Shown in pieces: positions 6,013-7,061 of a DNA stretch of 7,061 bases. The stretch covers positions 4,425 through 11,485 of the forward strand of contig DIKC01000015.1 of assembly GCA_002421565.1 (NCBI GenBank), read 5' to 3'. Position numbers and translations under genes: made by a program. Positions within the stretch are counted from its first letter, which is position 1. Every line of letters starts with the position of its first letter. This DNA comes from Desulfobulbaceae bacterium UBA5628 (GTDB taxonomy: Bacteria > Desulfobacterota > Desulfobulbia > Desulfobulbales > Desulfurivibrionaceae). The notes under the pieces are model-generated. The model made no database searches. It saw nothing but the letters and a program-made list of their open reading frames with translations, and was not told the DNA's origin.

Positions 6013-7061
6013 GGTTCATCTCCTTTACAATCTGGTGCTGCTGGCGGGGCTGATTGTAGCCCTTCCGGCGCTCTTCGTCAAAGCCTTGCTCAATCCGGCC
6101 TGGCGGGCGCGGCTGCGACGACGGCTGCTTTATGATCCGTCCGGCCATGAGCTGCGCCGGATCCGCCCGTTCCCCCAAGGGCGGCCGGTCATCTGGATTC
6201 ACGCCCTGTCGGTGGGGGAAACCGCCTCGGTGCTGCCTCTGGTGCGCGCCTTGCGCCGGGAGTATCCCGCCGCCCGCCTGCTTTTTTCCAGCACCACCAA
6301 GGCGGGAGAGGAATTTGCCGGCCGTTGCCTGGGCGATTTGGTCGATTGTCGCCTGGTGCTGCCCTTTGATCTCCCCTTTTTGATCCGGCGGTTGGTGGGC
6401 CGCTTGCGGCCTGATCTTTTTATCCTGGTGGAGAGCGATTTCTGGCCCAATCTGCTCCGCGCCCTGGCGGCGGAAAAGGTGCCGGCCCTGCTGGTCAACG
6501 GCCGGATCTCCGCGGCTTCCTTCAAATGGTATGGCCGCCTGGGCTGGCTGTTCCAGCCCATTTTTTCCGCCTTTGCCCTCCTTGCCATGCAGACCGCGGC
6601 CGATGCCGCCCGCTTGACCAAATTGGCCCTGGTGGCTTCGGCGAAAGTCGTGACCATGGGCAATCTCAAATACGCGGCGGCCCTGGAAAGTTCCGCTTCC
6701 GGCCCGAGTGATCGGGCCGGGCTGGGTATTGACCCGGCAAGGCTGGTCTGGGTGGCGGGCAGCACCCACGCCGGCGAGGAGGAGATGATTCTTGCCGCTT
6801 GCCGGGATTTATGGGAGAGACATCCGGAACTTTTGCTGGTGCTTGCCCCCCGCCGGGTGGAACGGGCGGCAGCGGTGGCGGCCCTGGCCCGGGAACAGGG
6901 GTTGCGGGTTGCGCTGCGCAGCAACGGCCCGTTGACGGGAGGCGAGGAGGTGCTGATCCTCGATACCTATGGCGAGCTGGCCGCCGGTTATGCGCTCGCT
7001 GATCTGGCCCTGGTCGGGGGCAGCCTGGTGGCGGCGGGCGGCCACAATCCCCTGGAACCGG
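6011..7061 (+). CDS. waaA: WaaA (KdtA), Kdo transferase, C-terminal end cut by the window
   Basis: The frame is open from 6011 to the window end, giving 350 codons plus one base of a gene that is usually about 420-430 codons. WaaA transfers Kdo from CMP-Kdo to the lipid A precursor at the inner face of the inner membrane (GT30 family). An N-terminal hydrophobic anchor spans about residues 4-22. Recognisable motifs are WIHALSVGE (62-70, with the probable catalytic base E70), NGRIS (163-167), GNLKY (217-221), GSTHAGEEE (250-258), APRR (279-282) and GELAAGYALADLALVGGSLV (321-340), followed by AAGGHNPLEP (341-350). MVHLLYNL is a normal family N-terminus, which supports the ATG at 6011, but the ribosome binding site is weak (GGGTGG, 5996-6001). 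Whether it is mono-, bi- or multifunctional cannot be read from the sequence. Its first codons overlap the rsmE leader and promoter on the other strand. Confidence 0.95.
   Translation, partial: MVHLLYNLVLLAGLIVALPALFVKALLNPAWRARLRRRLLYDPSGHELRRIRPFPQGRPVIWIHALSVGETASVLPLVRALRREYPAARLLFSSTTKAGEEFAGRCLGDLVDCRLVLPFDLPFLIRRLVGRLRPDLFILVESDFWPNLLRALAAEKVPALLVNGRISAASFKWYGRLGWLFQPIFSAFALLAMQTAADAARLTKLALVASAKVVTMGNLKYAAALESSASGPSDRAGLGIDPARLVWVAGSTHAGEEEMILAACRDLWERHPELLLVLAPRRVERAAAVAALAREQGLRVALRSNGPLTGGEEVLILDTYGELAAGYALADLALVGGSLVAAGGHNPLEP
6020..6026 (-). promoter_or_regulatory. Shine-Dalgarno site in the rsmE leader
   Basis: AAAGGAG on the minus strand is spaced 7 nt from the leader-ORF ATG (6012), 0 nt from the in-frame ATG at 6019, and 24 nt from the preferred rsmE ATG at 5995. 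Only the first spacing is normal. The site lies within codons 4-6 of waaA on the other strand. Confidence 0.6.
6053..6081 (-). promoter_or_regulatory. Sigma70-type promoter of rsmE, inside waaA
   Basis: On the minus strand, TTGACG (6081-6076) and TACAAT (6058-6053) are separated by exactly 17 bp, five of six matches in each box. The start of transcription would fall near 6046, about 20 nt before the AAAGGAG ribosome binding site. It lies across codons 15-24 of waaA, in the membrane-anchor segment. This is the best promoter match in the window. Confidence 0.65.

Noticed and set aside
5996..6019. rsmE starting at the in-frame ATG at 6019
   Set aside because: The GGAG is directly adjacent with no spacing, and the eight extra residues are not part of the usual RsmE N-terminus. 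It is not fully excluded.
5996..6769. Long upstream extension of rsmE (up to 258 extra codons)
   Set aside because: It is antisense to waaA, with low-complexity Q/G/R-rich composition and no recognisable domain.

Overview
This GC-rich window reads as bacterial chromosome carrying housekeeping and central-metabolism genes. Lipid II flippase (MurJ) and Kdo transferase (WaaA) show a Gram-negative cell that makes LPS. The MurJ amino-terminus and the tandem-PPK2 phosphotransferase resemble Desulfobacterota/Deltaproteobacteria (Desulfobulbales-like) proteins. That placement is a guess from memory of family sequences, not a computed one. I see no mobile element, CRISPR array, phage gene or toxin cassette.

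Layout from left to right: the 3' part of a tRNA-Leu(UAA) gene (1-60); 22 nt later an atypical pyruvate kinase (83-2002, +); a two-domain polyphosphate:AMP phosphotransferase (2010-3485, -), tail to tail with the kinase and only 7 nt away; a 181-nt divergent intergenic region; murJ (3667-5268, +); rsmE (5249-5995, -), overlapping the end of murJ by 20 bp; and waaA (6011-7061, +, cut by the window edge), head to head with rsmE. The five protein genes strictly alternate strand, so no two neighbouring protein genes here can share an operon. Most control signals are therefore inside neighbouring genes.

Two cases are clear. The likely intrinsic terminator of the phosphotransferase lies inside the last codons of the pyruvate kinase. 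A near-consensus sigma70-type promoter for rsmE lies inside the first codons of waaA. The rsmE leader also holds a good Shine-Dalgarno sequence that serves a six-codon ORF, whose TGA overlaps the rsmE ATG (ATGA). This looks like translational coupling and is the most distinctive small structure I found.

Functionally, the left half concerns phosphoryl transfer to adenine nucleotides: polyphosphate + AMP gives ADP, and PEP + ADP gives ATP. The right half concerns envelope biogenesis (lipid II flipping, Kdo addition to lipid A) plus a 16S rRNA methyltransferase. The protein most worth studying is the pyruvate kinase. It keeps the core catalytic residues and carries a lysine typical of K+-independent enzymes, but has an extra N-terminal domain, an enlarged B region and no C-terminal allosteric domain. 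I found no wholly new multi-gene system.
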